Below, piece by piece: positions 28,501 through 37,451 of a stretch of 64,000 bases of DNA. Numbering within the stretch: position 1 is the first letter of the stretch; each line of letters opens with the position of its first letter. The stretch comes from Cytophagales bacterium (GTDB taxonomy: Bacteria > Bacteroidota > Bacteroidia > Cytophagales > Cyclobacteriaceae). The stretch is from positions 359,668-423,667 of the forward strand of contig JAFLBQ010000004.1 of NCBI GenBank assembly GCA_017303805.1. The letters run 5' to 3'. The notes beneath the pieces are model-generated. The model did no database searches, was not told the DNA's origin, and worked only from the letters and a program-made list of their open reading frames with translations. A program made the translations under genes and the position numbers.

Positions 28501-29499
28501 ATGAAACTAAAATTACTAATTACAACAATTGTACTTCTTGTTTTAGGTTGTACACAAGAAAATGAATCTTTTCAAAAGCCTGCACAACTTGAAACTGAGC
28601 TTAAAGTAATTAATGATTACGTATCCGTAAACTCGGTAGAGTCATTAACACCGCTGCTGCAAAGAATGGCTGGGATGTCAAGAAAAGAACTTAATAGCTG
28701 GGAAGCTAAAAATGGATTTGTATCGCTTCAAAGTATATTAAATAAAGCAGTTGAGGAAGAAACTAAATACTTCGATAAACTTGAAGCCATTGGCGAACAA
28801 AATTTGAAAAAAGAAGATATTAAACCTCATGCCCCTTATGTCCTAGACAATGCTAAATATTTTAAGTTTCACGAAGACGGCTGGTTTGAACTTAATATTG
28901 CCAATCAAGACTTAGCTCCACTTTTAAATAAAGATGGAATAATAGTTATTGAAGGCCAAGCAAGAAAATATACTATGCATTCACTATTCGTCTCCGAAGA
29001 CGGAAACACAAATGCATTAAAGGAATTACAAGAGACCAATACTCTACCGTCTGGTGTAACGGAATATAAATTACATCATATTCGCAAAGAGCATAATGAA
29101 AACTCCCGTATCGTAACCGGCAGTTTTTCTGTCAATAGTTGCACCGGAACACAGGGAAGATACAGAGTAAGGTTATATGAAGACGTAATCACCTATTTCA
29201 TCGGACCCACTGGAACTTTCGCTTTGGATCATGGATTCAAAGTAAAATCATTTATAAAAACAATATGGGGTTGGGATAGAAATTTTGATACAAGTGCCTT
29301 AGCTGGAACCGTATATTATCAAGCAAGTTGGGGATTTGATGGAAAAACAATTCAGGCAAATGGGACACAAAATGAAATTAGATGGCCGTTTATCTCCAAT
29401 TACCAATATACTGAGACTAATCCTCCATCAATTTTTAACAGTCAAGGACAAGGCTGGGGAAGGGACGGTTGCACATGTTCTTATTCCGGTGTTTACTAA
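28501..29499 (+). CDS. lipoprotein of unknown function (cassette 4)
   Basis: 332 residues. The signal MKLKLLITTIVLLVLGCTQEN ends in a lipobox, with Cys17 as the lipidation site. The mature part has an early helical stretch (MSRKELNSWEAKNGFVSLQSIL) and a C-terminal region rich in beta strands and aromatic residues. No named domain is recognised. The stop is 15 bases before the start of the outer-membrane-type gene, so the two form a small operon. Confidence 0.72.
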   Translation: MKLKLLITTIVLLVLGCTQENESFQKPAQLETELKVINDYVSVNSVESLTPLLQRMAGMSRKELNSWEAKNGFVSLQSILNKAVEEETKYFDKLEAIGEQNLKKEDIKPHAPYVLDNAKYFKFHEDGWFELNIANQDLAPLLNKDGIIVIEGQARKYTMHSLFVSEDGNTNALKELQETNTLPSGVTEYKLHHIRKEHNENSRIVTGSFSVNSCTGTQGRYRVRLYEDVITYFIGPTGTFALDHGFKVKSFIKTIWGWDRNFDTSALAGTVYYQASWGFDGKTIQANGTQNEIRWPFISNYQYTETNPPSIFNSQGQGWGRDGCTCSYSGVY

Positions 29500-29513
29500 T
29501 CCTTGGAATAAGG

Positions 29514-30146
29514 ATGAGAATATCACGTATTATCATTGGAATCACAACTATGTTGTGTTCCCAATATGCATACTGTCAAGAACTAGAAAAAAGTTTAAGT
29601 TTTAATATTGGTTTAAATTTAGCGCACCCGACATTTATCATCTTTAACGAGGATGGATTCAAAAAATCTATTCCGGCATACCAATTGAGTTTCAATAAGG
29701 ACTTCTTTTTAAATAAGTCGTTTGGACTTACCCTTAGTGCAGGATTAAGCAAAAATTCATTCAATGCCGGGAGACAAGTAGGTTCCATTTATTCTATTAA
29801 GCAACTTGATCTTTCCTATCTTAATTTAGAGAGTGGACCCTCTTATAAAGTATCACTTAATGATCTAGCCTTTTGGTGTTCGGCTAATTTAAGGCTTAGT
29901 CGCATTATATCTCAGAATTATAGTGGCTATTACACCGGTCCTTCACTAAGCAGCTCGGATTTAGGACTCAATTTGAAAGTAGGCAGCAAATTACTGTCTA
30001 TGTCAATGAGACCTTATTTACTGTTTAATTACTATTACGGGTTAGTAAAAGTTGCGGAGAATTCAATAGTAACAGGAAGTGGGCAGTCATTGAATGAGTA
30101 TATTCGTAACCGTTCTGTTGGAGTTCAGGTAGGATTTTATTTTTAG
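29514..30146 (+). CDS. outer-membrane beta-barrel-like protein (cassette 4)
   Basis: About 210 residues from the ATG at 29514. A longer frame reaches into the lipoprotein gene but lacks a signal there. MRISRIIIGITTMLCSQYAYCQ is a signal peptide. The rest alternates polar and hydrophobic residues (LSFNIGLNLAHPTF, FGLTLSAGLSKNSF, LGLNLKVGSKLLSMSMRPYLLFNYYYG) and ends VGVQVGFYF, an aromatic-terminated final strand as in porin-like barrels. Partner of the preceding lipoprotein by position. Confidence 0.7.
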   Translation: MRISRIIIGITTMLCSQYAYCQELEKSLSFNIGLNLAHPTFIIFNEDGFKKSIPAYQLSFNKDFFLNKSFGLTLSAGLSKNSFNAGRQVGSIYSIKQLDLSYLNLESGPSYKVSLNDLAFWCSANLRLSRIISQNYSGYYTGPSLSSSDLGLNLKVGSKLLSMSMRPYLLFNYYYGLVKVAENSIVTGSGQSLNEYIRNRSVGVQVGFYF

Positions 30147-30195
30147 CTAACCCTGTCCAGAATTTAAAATTGATCAAAACCACACCGATGACAGT

Positions 30196-30240
30196 ACCAC
30201 ACATGCCACCGCACATCCAAAGCACTGCCATCCGTGTGGT
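30196..30240 (+). repeat. bookend hairpin, 3' end of cassette 4
   Basis: Arms ACCACACATGCCA and TGCCATCCGTGTGGT flank the short loop CCGCACATCCAAAGCAC. One central mismatch and the internal CA/CC mismatch are present. It is the shortest loop of the family. It lies 35 bases before the attC-like AAC. Confidence 0.65.
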
Positions 30241-30268
30241 TAAGTAACGCTTGACTTGCGGCACATGT

Positions 30269-30399
30269 GCATAACAAAATGCATAATCAATGGCGGGGTT
30301 GGTTTAAATTTGTAGTTTAGTTTTTTAGATTACGTTCGGTTTCGTGGGACAGTGACGCGCTTCGGATTCCCGCCACTGCTTATGCACGGGTCGTTAGCT
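30269..30399 (+). repeat. attC-like site 4 (end of cassette 4)
   Basis: AAC ends at 30275; GTT begins at 30393. The trunk ATGCATAATCAATGGCGGG pairs with the arm at about 30370-30388, with the A/C mismatch kept. The cassette start GTTATGCACAATGCCGC pairs with GCGGCACATGTGCATAAC (30258-30275). It lacks the inner hairpin of the long sites. TAAATTTG lies at 30305-30312. Confidence 0.88.
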
Positions 30400-30463
30400 G
30401 CAACCCTAAAAGACGACACAACCGACAACAAACAAACAGTAAAACGACAGACAAAATGCCAAC

Positions 30464-30530
30464 CCTTCGCAAAATAAAAAGAGTTGCAAGCCAACGCACA
30501 AGCCGACACAATTTGCAGCACATTTTATTT
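30464..30530 (+). repeat. bookend hairpin in permuted order, 5' end of cassette 5
   Basis: Left arm GCAAAATAAAAAGAGTTGCAA pairs with the right arm ending ...ATTTTATTTTGC. Compared with other bookends, the AGAG-bearing arm comes first and the GCAC-bearing arm second. The segment between them (GCCAACGCACAAGCC) resembles the tail that follows other bookends, and the C-rich loop CCAACCGCACCCAAGCCC follows. Edges are approximate. Together with attC-like site 4 this explains most of 30147-30643; the rest shows nothing recognisable. Confidence 0.55.
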
Positions 30531-30643
30531 TGCCCAACCGCACCCAAGCCCACCCACCACCCTACAAGTGGACAAATGGACTTTTAGACAAAAACGGACG
30601 AAACAAAGGCATTAAATTTTAACTTTGACAAGCATTAAATTAA

Positions 30644-31321
30644 GTGATAGAATTGAACGAAGAAATAAAACAAGACAAGCAAGTTAAATCTAAGCAGCGT
30701 GTAGCTGACCACGGTGAAGTGTTCACGAACCAACGTGAAGTAAACGCTATGCTTGACCTTGTGAAACACGAAACCGAACGCATTGACAGTCGTTTTCTTG
30801 AACCTGCTTGCGGTAATGGAAACTTCCTTGCCGAAGTGCTTAACAGAAAACTGAACGTAGTAGAGCACAAATACTCCCATACTCAAATTGAATGGGAACG
30901 CTACGCTGTGCTTGCTGTGTGCAATATCTACGGAGTGGACATTTTGGAAGACAATGCAGAAGAATGCCGCAAGCGTTTGTTCAACATCTTTAAACAACGT
31001 TACAACGATTTGTTTGCCGACAAATGCAAACCTGAAGTGTTGCGTAGCGTGGACTTTCTGTTGCACCGAAACATTTTATGGGGCGATGCTTTGGACTTTA
31101 CAAACCCACAAACAAAACAACCGATTATTTTTAGTGAGTGGAGTGCCGTAAACGGAACAATGCTGAAACGCAGAGATTATATGTTTAAATTTTTGGTGCA
31201 AAAAACACATCAATTCTCTTTTTTTAATGACGAAGGTGAAGCCAACGCCATTGATGAACCTGTAAAAGATTTCCCATTAATACATTTTTTGAAACTTGGC
31301 GATGAAGACACTGCAAACTAA
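30644..31321 (+). CDS. DNA methyltransferase-like protein, SAM-binding half (cassette 5)
   Basis: 225 residues from a GTG start. HGEVFTNQREVNAMLDLV and LEPACGNGNFLAEVL (SAM motif I, near residue 52) are typical of N6-adenine methyltransferases of the Eco57I/type I group. GVDILEDNAEECRKRL follows. No NPPY catalytic motif is visible before the stop, so it may need the next protein to act. Its 3' end overlaps the next gene by about 20 bases. Confidence 0.72.
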   Translation: MIELNEEIKQDKQVKSKQRVADHGEVFTNQREVNAMLDLVKHETERIDSRFLEPACGNGNFLAEVLNRKLNVVEHKYSHTQIEWERYAVLAVCNIYGVDILEDNAEECRKRLFNIFKQRYNDLFADKCKPEVLRSVDFLLHRNILWGDALDFTNPQTKQPIIFSEWSAVNGTMLKRRDYMFKFLVQKTHQFSFFNDEGEANAIDEPVKDFPLIHFLKLGDEDTAN

Positions 31322-32813
31322 CTACAATCCAGATGTGCTTACTTGCTTGGCTAACCTAAGCAACGATGAAGTATTTACGCCTCCCAGTTTAGTGAACAAT
31401 ATTTTGGATTTGCTGCCCAAGGAATTGTGGAACAACCCCGATGCAAAATTTTTAGACCCTGTAAGTAAAAGCGGTGTGTTTTTGCGTGAAATAGCCAAAC
31501 GACTGATGACAGGATTGGAAAAGAAAATACCCAACAAACAAAAACGCATTAACCACATATTTGAAAACCAACTTTACGGCATTGCCATTACGGAATTAAC
31601 CGCATTACTCAGCAGAAGAAGCGTGTATTGCAGCAAAACCGCCAACGGCAAATATGCAGTTTGCGAAACCTTTGACAACGAACAAGGCAACATACGCTAT
31701 GAACGTATGCAACATAGTTGGGAAAACGGCAAATGCAAACAATGCGGTGCAAGCCAAGAAGTGTATGACCGTGGCGATGAAGCCGAAAGCTACGCCTACA
31801 ACTTTATACACACCGAAAACCCAGCCCAACTTTTTACAAACAAGAAATTAAAAAAAGGACAAGAAATGAAATTTGATGTTATTGTAGGAAACCCACCATA
31901 TCAGTTGAATGACGGTGGCGGAACAGGTTCAAGTGCGATTCCGATTTACCATAAGTTTATACAACAAGCGAAGAAGTTAAACCCGAATTATCTTTCAATG
32001 ATTATTCCTGCACGTTGGTTTACTGGCGGACGCGGTGTTGATGAATTCAGAGCTGAAATGCTAAACGACAAAAGAATTAAAGAAATTCACGATTTCCCAA
32101 ATGCTTCTGATTGTTTTCCTGGGGTTGAAATCAAGGGCGGTGTTTGCTATTTTCTTTGGGACAAAGCTCACAATGGAAAATGTAAAGTTCATACTCATAA
32201 GGGAAATGAAATTGCTTCAGTTGATGAAAGAAATCTACTTGAAAAAGGAGCTGAAACATTTATCAGATACAACGAAGCAATTTCGATTTTAAGAAAAGTT
32301 CAAAAACATAACGAGCCAAGTTTTGCGGACATCATTAGCGCAAACGACCCTTTTGGATTTGATGTTCGTGTTGAAGGAAGCTACAAAAGAGTTAAACCAA
32401 AATACAAAACAGAACCTTTTAAAGACGCTGTTTACTTTTATTATTACGGTTGGCAACGAGAAGGAATCGGTTACATTGACAAGCAGCAAATCAAAAAAAA
32501 TTTGGATTGGGTAAAAGACCATAAAGTTCTGATTTCTAAAGCATACGGTGCAGGTATAGGACCTTTTCCATCGAAAAAGAAAGCACAAAATGTAGATAGA
32601 TATATAAGAACCCGATTTTTCAGGTTTTTAGTATTGCTAATTAAAAACACGCAAAATGCAATGAAAAAAGTTTACTCATTTGTCCCTATGCAAGATTTTA
32701 CAGAAGAATGGACAGATGAAAAACTTTATAAAAAATACGGTTTGACCAAAGATGAAATTGCATTTATAGAAAGTATGATACGCCCAATGGATGTGAGCCA
32801 AGCAGAAGAATAA
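31302..32813 (+). CDS. Eco57I-type DNA methyltransferase (cassette 5)
   Basis: About 503 residues from the ATG at 31302; a TTG at 31296 is also in frame. NDEVFTPPSLVNNILDLLP and FLDPVSKSGVFLREIAKRL form a SAM-binding region. CKQCGASQEVYDRG includes a CxxC pair. VIVGNPPYQLNDGG near residue 195 is the catalytic NPPY of an adenine methyltransferase. The C-terminal half probably recognises DNA. It lies between the SAM-binding partner and the helicase gene, three bases before the latter, in one operon. Confidence 0.82.
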   Translation: MKTLQTNYNPDVLTCLANLSNDEVFTPPSLVNNILDLLPKELWNNPDAKFLDPVSKSGVFLREIAKRLMTGLEKKIPNKQKRINHIFENQLYGIAITELTALLSRRSVYCSKTANGKYAVCETFDNEQGNIRYERMQHSWENGKCKQCGASQEVYDRGDEAESYAYNFIHTENPAQLFTNKKLKKGQEMKFDVIVGNPPYQLNDGGGTGSSAIPIYHKFIQQAKKLNPNYLSMIIPARWFTGGRGVDEFRAEMLNDKRIKEIHDFPNASDCFPGVEIKGGVCYFLWDKAHNGKCKVHTHKGNEIASVDERNLLEKGAETFIRYNEAISILRKVQKHNEPSFADIISANDPFGFDVRVEGSYKRVKPKYKTEPFKDAVYFYYYGWQREGIGYIDKQQIKKNLDWVKDHKVLISKAYGAGIGPFPSKKKAQNVDRYIRTRFFRFLVLLIKNTQNAMKKVYSFVPMQDFTEEWTDEKLYKKYGLTKDEIAFIESMIRPMDVSQAEE

Positions 32814-32816
32814 TAT

Positions 32817-35360
32817 ATGAGTAAAAAAGAATTCTTTCCGCCACGCCCAAGCGTTAATCCTACTATTTACGCGTATGAGTTGCCGAACGACAGCAAGCGC
32901 AAAGGGCAAATAAAAATCGGGTTTACCGACCGTGATGCTCATACACGTATCAAAGAACAAATTGGTGCTACCCGTGCCGATTTTAAAATTGTGTTTGAAG
33001 AAAGTGCCATGCGGGCAGACGGAAGCAGTTTTACAGATAAAACCGTTCACGCATTACTGCGTAAAGACAAAATAAAAAATCCCGAAGGAGAATGGTTTGT
33101 TTGCACCCTCAACCAATTACGCAAAGCCATTCACGAAATAAAAACAGGCGAACGCACCGAAGAAAACAGAGTGCTAAATTTTGGTATGCGACCCGAGCAG
33201 CAAGAAGCCGTAACCAAGACCATAGCTTATTTTAAAAGTTTCAAAAAAGAAAATCCCCAAAAAACACCTCACTTTCTTTGGAATGCAAAAATGCGTTTCG
33301 GTAAAACCTTTACCACCTATCAGCTTGCCAAGCAAATGAAATGGAAAAAGGTATTGGTTTTAACTTTTAAACCAGCCGTAGAAGATGCTTGGCGTGAAGA
33401 TTTAAACACACATACCGATTTTAAGGGTTGGACTTTCTTTTCAAAAAATGAAGCCGAAAACATTAGTAAGAAAACGGATTTATCCAAAACCAATTTAGTG
33501 TGTTTCGGTTCGTTTCAAGATTACTTAGGCACACAAAAAGACGGAAGCATAAAAGTAAAAAACGAGTGGGTGCATAATACCGAATGGGATTGTATTGTGT
33601 TTGACGAATACCATTTTGGAGCTTGGCGAGAAAACGCCAAAGATTTGTTTGGTAAAGACATTGAAGCAGAAAAAGAAATTGAAGAATTTAAGGAAATAGA
33701 AAAGAAAGGATTTTCGGATGATGACAAAGTAGATGTATTGGAAGATATTTTACCGATAAAAGCCAACCACTTTTTGTATTTGTCGGGAACGCCATTCCGT
33801 GCCATCAATTCGGGAGAATTTATTGAAGAACAAATTTTTAATTGGACATATTCGGACGAACAACGGGCAAAAGAAAATTGGAAGAAAAAAGACGGAGCAA
33901 ATCCTTACGCAAGTTTGCCGAGAATGGTAATGCTCACTTACCAGCTTCCCGAAACCATTACCAAAGTTGCCGAGTTAGGTGAGTTTGATGGCTTTGACTT
34001 AAACATATTTTTTAAAGCCGAAGGCGAAGGCAGCAAAGCACGTTTTAAATACGAAGATGATGTGCAGAAATGGCTCGACTTAATTCGTGGTTCTTTCTCC
34101 GAACAGATAGTTGATACACTAAAACTAAAAACAGAAAAACCACCATTGCCATACTCGGATGCACGATTGAAAAGCGTATTAAATCATACGTTTTGGTTTT
34201 TACCTTCCGTTGCATCTTGCCACGCAATGGCAAACCTGTTGAAAAAACGTAACAACCAGTTTTACCACGATTACAAAGTAATTATTGCAGCAGGCACAGA
34301 AGCAGGTATTGGAGTAAAAGCATTGGAACCGGTTTTAAACGGAATGGACGAGCCGCTGCAATCAAAAACCATTACGCTTTCTTGCGGCAAACTCACAACA
34401 GGCGTTTCGGTAAAACCGTGGACAGGAATTTTTATGCTTAGAAATTCATCAAGTCCCGAAACGTATTTTCAAGCTGCATTTCGGGTGCAAACGCCTTGGG
34501 TAATCAAAAACCCCGACAGCAAATCACCCAACAAAGAAGAAATATTAAAAGAAGAATGTTATGTGTTTGACTTTGCCCCAAACCGAGCATTAAAACAAAT
34601 TGCTGAATACGCTTGTAACTTAAACATCAATGAAAGCAACCCCGAAAAGAATGTTGAAGAATTTATAAACTTCCTGCCTGTGTTGGCTTATGACGGCAGT
34701 TCAATGAAACAAATTGATGCCGCAGGAATTTTGGATATTGCAATGAGTGGCACAACGGCAACCTTGCTTGCCAGACGTTGGGAAAGTGCTTTGCTTGTTA
34801 ACGTGGACAACAACACATTGCAACGCTTAATGAACAACGAAGAAGCAATGAAAGCGTTGATGAACATTGAAGGTTTCCGTAACCTAAATCAAGACATTGA
34901 AACCATCATCAACAAGTCGGACAAAATTAAAAAAGCCAAAAAAGAAGGCACAGACAAACTAAGCGACAAAAAGAAAAAGGAGCTGACCGAAGAAGAAAAG
35001 GAATACAAGAATTTACGAAAACAAATACAAGAAAAGCTCATCAAGTTTGCGACACGAGTTCCGATTTTTATGTATTTGACAGATTACCGTGAACGCAGTT
35101 TGAAAGATGTTATTACCAAACTTGAACCTAAACTTTTCCGCAAGGTAACTGGACTTAATGTAAAGGACTTTGAATTACTGGTAAGTTTAGGCGTTTTCAA
35201 TTCTGCCTTAATGAACGATGCAGTTTATAAGTTTAAACGCTACGAAGACGCAAGTTTGGAATATACAGGCATAAACAAACACGCAGACGAAGACGTTGGA
35301 CTTTATGACACAACACTAACACGACAAGAATATTTGACATTTAAAAACGAAACAAAATAA
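32817..35360 (+). CDS. helicase-nuclease restriction subunit with N-terminal GIY-YIG/T5orf172-like domain (cassette 5)
   Basis: 847 residues. The first 100 (PTIYAYELPNDS...GQIKIGFTDRDAHTRIKEQIG) match T5orf172/GIY-YIG-like nuclease domains. A superfamily 2 helicase follows: Walker A-like NAKMRFGKTFTTYQL near residue 160, DEYH box VFDEYHFGAWREN and SGTPFRA, then TLSCGKLTTGVSVKPWTGIFML and a later helicase motif QAAFRVQTPW. The C-terminal third is charged and helical. With the two methyltransferase proteins it looks like an ATP-dependent restriction-modification system that cuts unmodified foreign DNA. System type not assigned. Confidence 0.78.
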   Translation: MSKKEFFPPRPSVNPTIYAYELPNDSKRKGQIKIGFTDRDAHTRIKEQIGATRADFKIVFEESAMRADGSSFTDKTVHALLRKDKIKNPEGEWFVCTLNQLRKAIHEIKTGERTEENRVLNFGMRPEQQEAVTKTIAYFKSFKKENPQKTPHFLWNAKMRFGKTFTTYQLAKQMKWKKVLVLTFKPAVEDAWREDLNTHTDFKGWTFFSKNEAENISKKTDLSKTNLVCFGSFQDYLGTQKDGSIKVKNEWVHNTEWDCIVFDEYHFGAWRENAKDLFGKDIEAEKEIEEFKEIEKKGFSDDDKVDVLEDILPIKANHFLYLSGTPFRAINSGEFIEEQIFNWTYSDEQRAKENWKKKDGANPYASLPRMVMLTYQLPETITKVAELGEFDGFDLNIFFKAEGEGSKARFKYEDDVQKWLDLIRGSFSEQIVDTLKLKTEKPPLPYSDARLKSVLNHTFWFLPSVASCHAMANLLKKRNNQFYHDYKVIIAAGTEAGIGVKALEPVLNGMDEPLQSKTITLSCGKLTTGVSVKPWTGIFMLRNSSSPETYFQAAFRVQTPWVIKNPDSKSPNKEEILKEECYVFDFAPNRALKQIAEYACNLNINESNPEKNVEEFINFLPVLAYDGSSMKQIDAAGILDIAMSGTTATLLARRWESALLVNVDNNTLQRLMNNEEAMKALMNIEGFRNLNQDIETIINKSDKIKKAKKEGTDKLSDKKKKELTEEEKEYKNLRKQIQEKLIKFATRVPIFMYLTDYRERSLKDVITKLEPKLFRKVTGLNVKDFELLVSLGVFNSALMNDAVYKFKRYEDASLEYTGINKHADEDVGLYDTTLTRQEYLTFKNETK

Positions 35361-35370
35361 ACCAACGCAT

Positions 35371-35436
35371 TTGGTGGCACATTTGCAAAACCGCACAAGC
35401 CCACGCTAAAGCTAAGTTTTGCAAAAGAGCCACCAA
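35371..35436 (+). repeat. bookend hairpin, 3' end of cassette 5
   Basis: Arms TTGGTGGCACATTTGCAAAA and TTTTGCAAAAGAGCCACCAA pair over 20 bases with the usual internal mismatch. The loop starts CCGCACAAGCCCACGC and ends AAAGCTAAG. It begins 11 bases after the helicase stop. The tail after it (GCCAACGCACCAAGACA) is shared with other bookends. Confidence 0.85.
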
Positions 35437-35498
35437 GCCAACGCACCAAGACAAAGCGACAATGGACAGACAACAACTCGACAGAAAAGAAGGGCAGC

Positions 35499-35631
35499 AG
35501 CTAACAGCGGTTTGGCGTAATGGCGGGTGCAGTGCTTCGTATGACGGGTTTGTGGTAGGTTCAAGTGCATTTCTTCGATTGAACTTTTGTGCTAAAAATC
35601 CGCCACTACGCCAAGCCACAAAACGTTATGC
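35499..35631 (+). repeat. attC-like site 5 (end of cassette 5)
   Basis: AAC ends at 35505; GTT begins at 35625. The trunk includes TTTGGCGTAATGGCGG pairing with CCGCCACTACGCCAA, with the A/C mismatch at base 15. Cassette start GTTAGCTGCAACCCT pairs with AGGGCAGCAGCTAAC (35491-35505). The apical hairpin is different: TTCAA/TTGAA around 35560-35583. It is the most divergent site of the array. Confidence 0.82.
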
Positions 35632-35665
35632 ACAATGCCGCGGGACAGATACAGTGCTTCGAACA

Positions 35666-35723
35666 TTGGCACTTTTGCTTGCCACACATTCCCGCGCGAC
35701 ACCAAAGCAAGCAAAAGAGCCAA
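35666..35723 (+). repeat. bookend hairpin, 5' end of cassette 6
   Basis: Arms TTGGCACTTTTGCTTGC and GCAAGCAAAAGAGCCAA, loop CACACATTCCCGCGCGACACCAAA minus its last bases. It is nearly identical to the bookend of cassette 10 and to that of cassette 4. It sits 41 bases after the cassette start, and with attC-like site 5 and the 3' bookend of cassette 5 it fills 35361-35779. Confidence 0.88.
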
Positions 35724-35779
35724 ATAGTGTTCATTAAATTACAACATCTAAAATGCGTTTAAATTTAAAAACCATATCT

Positions 35780-36208
35780 ATGAAGAAATCTCTTGGACTT
35801 TTGTTGATACTCTTTACTATTTCATGTTCAAATAATTCGGACCCGGACCCGGTCTATTCTTCTTTGGTAGGTAAGTGGAAATTTGCAACAACCACTGTCC
35901 CAATAACCGGAACTTTTGAAATCTCAGAGTTTTCCGGAGAATTAACAATTGATAATGCCTTTGGTGACTTTAAATTGAATGGAACTACCTACAAAATTGA
36001 CACAAGACACAAAATGGAAAAAGGAACGACTCCTGGTTCTTTCAGCAGATTTTGGCTTATTAACACTGCGCAGGACAAGGAAGTTGCTTTTGATGATTCG
36101 GAATACAGTAATGACTTCAAGACCATAACCGCCAAAAAATTCTACTACCGCGAGGGTAACAACGTTTCAAATTTATACACAGAGACAATTGTCATTACCA
36201 GATTTTAA
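35780..36208 (+). CDS. small lipocalin-like lipoprotein (cassette 6)
   Basis: 142 residues from MKKSLGLLLILFTISCSNNSDPDP. The upstream in-frame ATG at 35753 would bury the signal, so 35780 is preferred. The lipobox is ISC. SSLVGKWKFATTTVPITG near residue 30 resembles the GxW start of lipocalin-like beta-sandwich lipoproteins, and the remainder is mostly beta. Likely anchored in a membrane. Function unknown. Followed by a small gene 19 bases on. Confidence 0.7.
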   Translation: MKKSLGLLLILFTISCSNNSDPDPVYSSLVGKWKFATTTVPITGTFEISEFSGELTIDNAFGDFKLNGTTYKIDTRHKMEKGTTPGSFSRFWLINTAQDKEVAFDDSEYSNDFKTITAKKFYYREGNNVSNLYTETIVITRF

Positions 36209-36227
36209 TTTCAAAATTAAAACTAAT

Positions 36228-36458
36228 ATGAGTGACATTAAATTAAAAATTGGTGACTATCTTAAACTTCCAGACGATTTAAAGTCAAGTGCTAAGACTC
36301 TGTTCAACTATGGAAAAATAAAAGATATTAGTGGTGATGAACAAATTATCGAAGTCATTTTAGTCGATGACATCGAAGTTGACCGACAAAGGCTGTATTC
36401 GACAATTGAGCGCAGAGGACGAACTTTTTCATTTCTTCAATATGACATTCATTACTAG
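36228..36458 (+). CDS. small acidic hypothetical protein (cassette 6)
   Basis: 76 residues from MSDIKLKIGDYLKLPDDLKSS. It looks like a small SH3-like or KOW-like beta barrel (GKIKDISGDEQIIEVILVDDIEVDRQRLYS), but no family can be named with certainty. The frame extends upstream into the lipoprotein stop, and the internal ATG at 36228 gives the natural start. Its close packing with the lipoprotein suggests one transcript. Confidence 0.55.
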   Translation: MSDIKLKIGDYLKLPDDLKSSAKTLFNYGKIKDISGDEQIIEVILVDDIEVDRQRLYSTIERRGRTFSFLQYDIHY

Positions 36459-36511
36459 GGACAATTTTAAACCATAAAATAATCATCTAATCTCATTAAG
36501 ATTTTCCATAT

Positions 36512-37231
36512 ATGGACTGTTGGAAGACATTAGGAATAACTAAAACTTCAAATAAAGAAATTATTAAGTCTGCCTATAGAACCTTAGTTAAAAAATACCA
36601 TCCTGACCTTGCAAAAACACCTGAAAAAGTTAGAACGAATACAATTAAATGCGCTCAATTAAATTTAGCGTATCAGGAGGCACAGTTGGAAGCTGACAAA
36701 ATCAATGAATTTGATAATTCAAATGAAGTAGTAAACTCTATTCAATATAAAAAAGGGGAAAACTTAATCTTAAGAATTTTACGACCCATTGGAATTATTA
36801 TTATTGCAGGGTTGCTTTGGGGTTTAATAGAAAAATTGACATCGACAATAGCAAGACTTGCAAAATCAAACGATATAGCAAAAGTAATTTTTGGTGTTCC
36901 GATTAAAGTATTTGGGTTTGCATTTATCAGTTCAGTAATAAGTTTATCGACTGGTTTTATTACAGTACTTACTCTTGATTTTGTTTTAGTGAAGTTTATG
37001 CCAGAAAAGTATTACTATAAATTATTATGGTTAATAGTTGTAAGTCTTAATACACTAATAGCAGTCAATAATTTAATTCCATTTAAAGTAGTTAGTGATG
37101 AAAGTCTTAATACAACCTTGTTTATTCTAATATGGAATTTATGGCCAATAATATTTCTTTTCTCATGGATAAGGACAATAATTAAATATAATTCGATTAA
37201 GGACAAGTTTTACATAGAAAAACTTAGCTAA
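36512..37231 (+). CDS. J-domain membrane protein (cassette 6)
   Basis: 239 residues. Residues 1-60 form a J domain with the essential HPD tripeptide (YRTLVKKYHPDLAKTPEK), which stimulates DnaK ATPase. Four or five membrane helices follow from about residue 85 (ILRPIGIIIIAGLLWGLI, FGFAFISSVISLSTGFITVLTLDFVLV, LLWLIVVSLNTLIAV, TLFILIWNLWPIIFLFSWI). It would recruit Hsp70 to the inner membrane. Target unknown. Confidence 0.78.
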   Translation: MDCWKTLGITKTSNKEIIKSAYRTLVKKYHPDLAKTPEKVRTNTIKCAQLNLAYQEAQLEADKINEFDNSNEVVNSIQYKKGENLILRILRPIGIIIIAGLLWGLIEKLTSTIARLAKSNDIAKVIFGVPIKVFGFAFISSVISLSTGFITVLTLDFVLVKFMPEKYYYKLLWLIVVSLNTLIAVNNLIPFKVVSDESLNTTLFILIWNLWPIIFLFSWIRTIIKYNSIKDKFYIEKLS

Positions 37232-37263
37232 TGAACAGTCGATAAATAGCAAGCTTACGAATC

Positions 37264-37326
37264 GCAGCACCAATGCCAAAGCCGCGCGACTTCAGCCCAC
37301 GCCCAAAGCTTTGGCATCCGTGCTGC
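37264..37326 (+). repeat. bookend hairpin, 3' end of cassette 6
   Basis: Arms GCAGCACCAATGCCAAAG and CTTTGGCATCCGTGCTGC pair except for the CA/CC internal mismatch. The loop is C-rich and ends CACGCCCAAAG. Nearly the same hairpin closes cassette 10. It lies 33 bases before the attC-like AAC. Confidence 0.88.
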
Positions 37327-37352
37327 TAAGTGTGGACAATTGCGGCACATGT

Positions 37353-37443
37353 GCATAACAAAATGTATATGAAATGGCGCTGATAAGGAGGGATATTTTT
37401 TTTATTTTTGCTCAGCGCCACTTCATATACACAAACGTTGGCA
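37353..37443 (+). repeat. attC-like site 6, short form (end of cassette 6)
   Basis: AAC ends at 37359; GTT begins at 37437. Trunk TGTATATGAAATGGCGCTGA pairs with the arm at 37412-37431, A/C mismatch kept, with a short T-rich loop. Cassette start GTTATGCACAATGCCGC pairs with GCGGCACATGTGCATAAC (37342-37359). TATTTTTG at 37403-37410 is the nearest promoter-like box to the gene of cassette 7. Confidence 0.9.
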
Positions 37444-37451
37444 GCCATTTT

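Noticed and set aside
37374-37451. Upstream ATG extending the cassette 7 lipoprotein
   Set aside because: The extension would be encoded by the attC-like site and would bury the lipoprotein signal.
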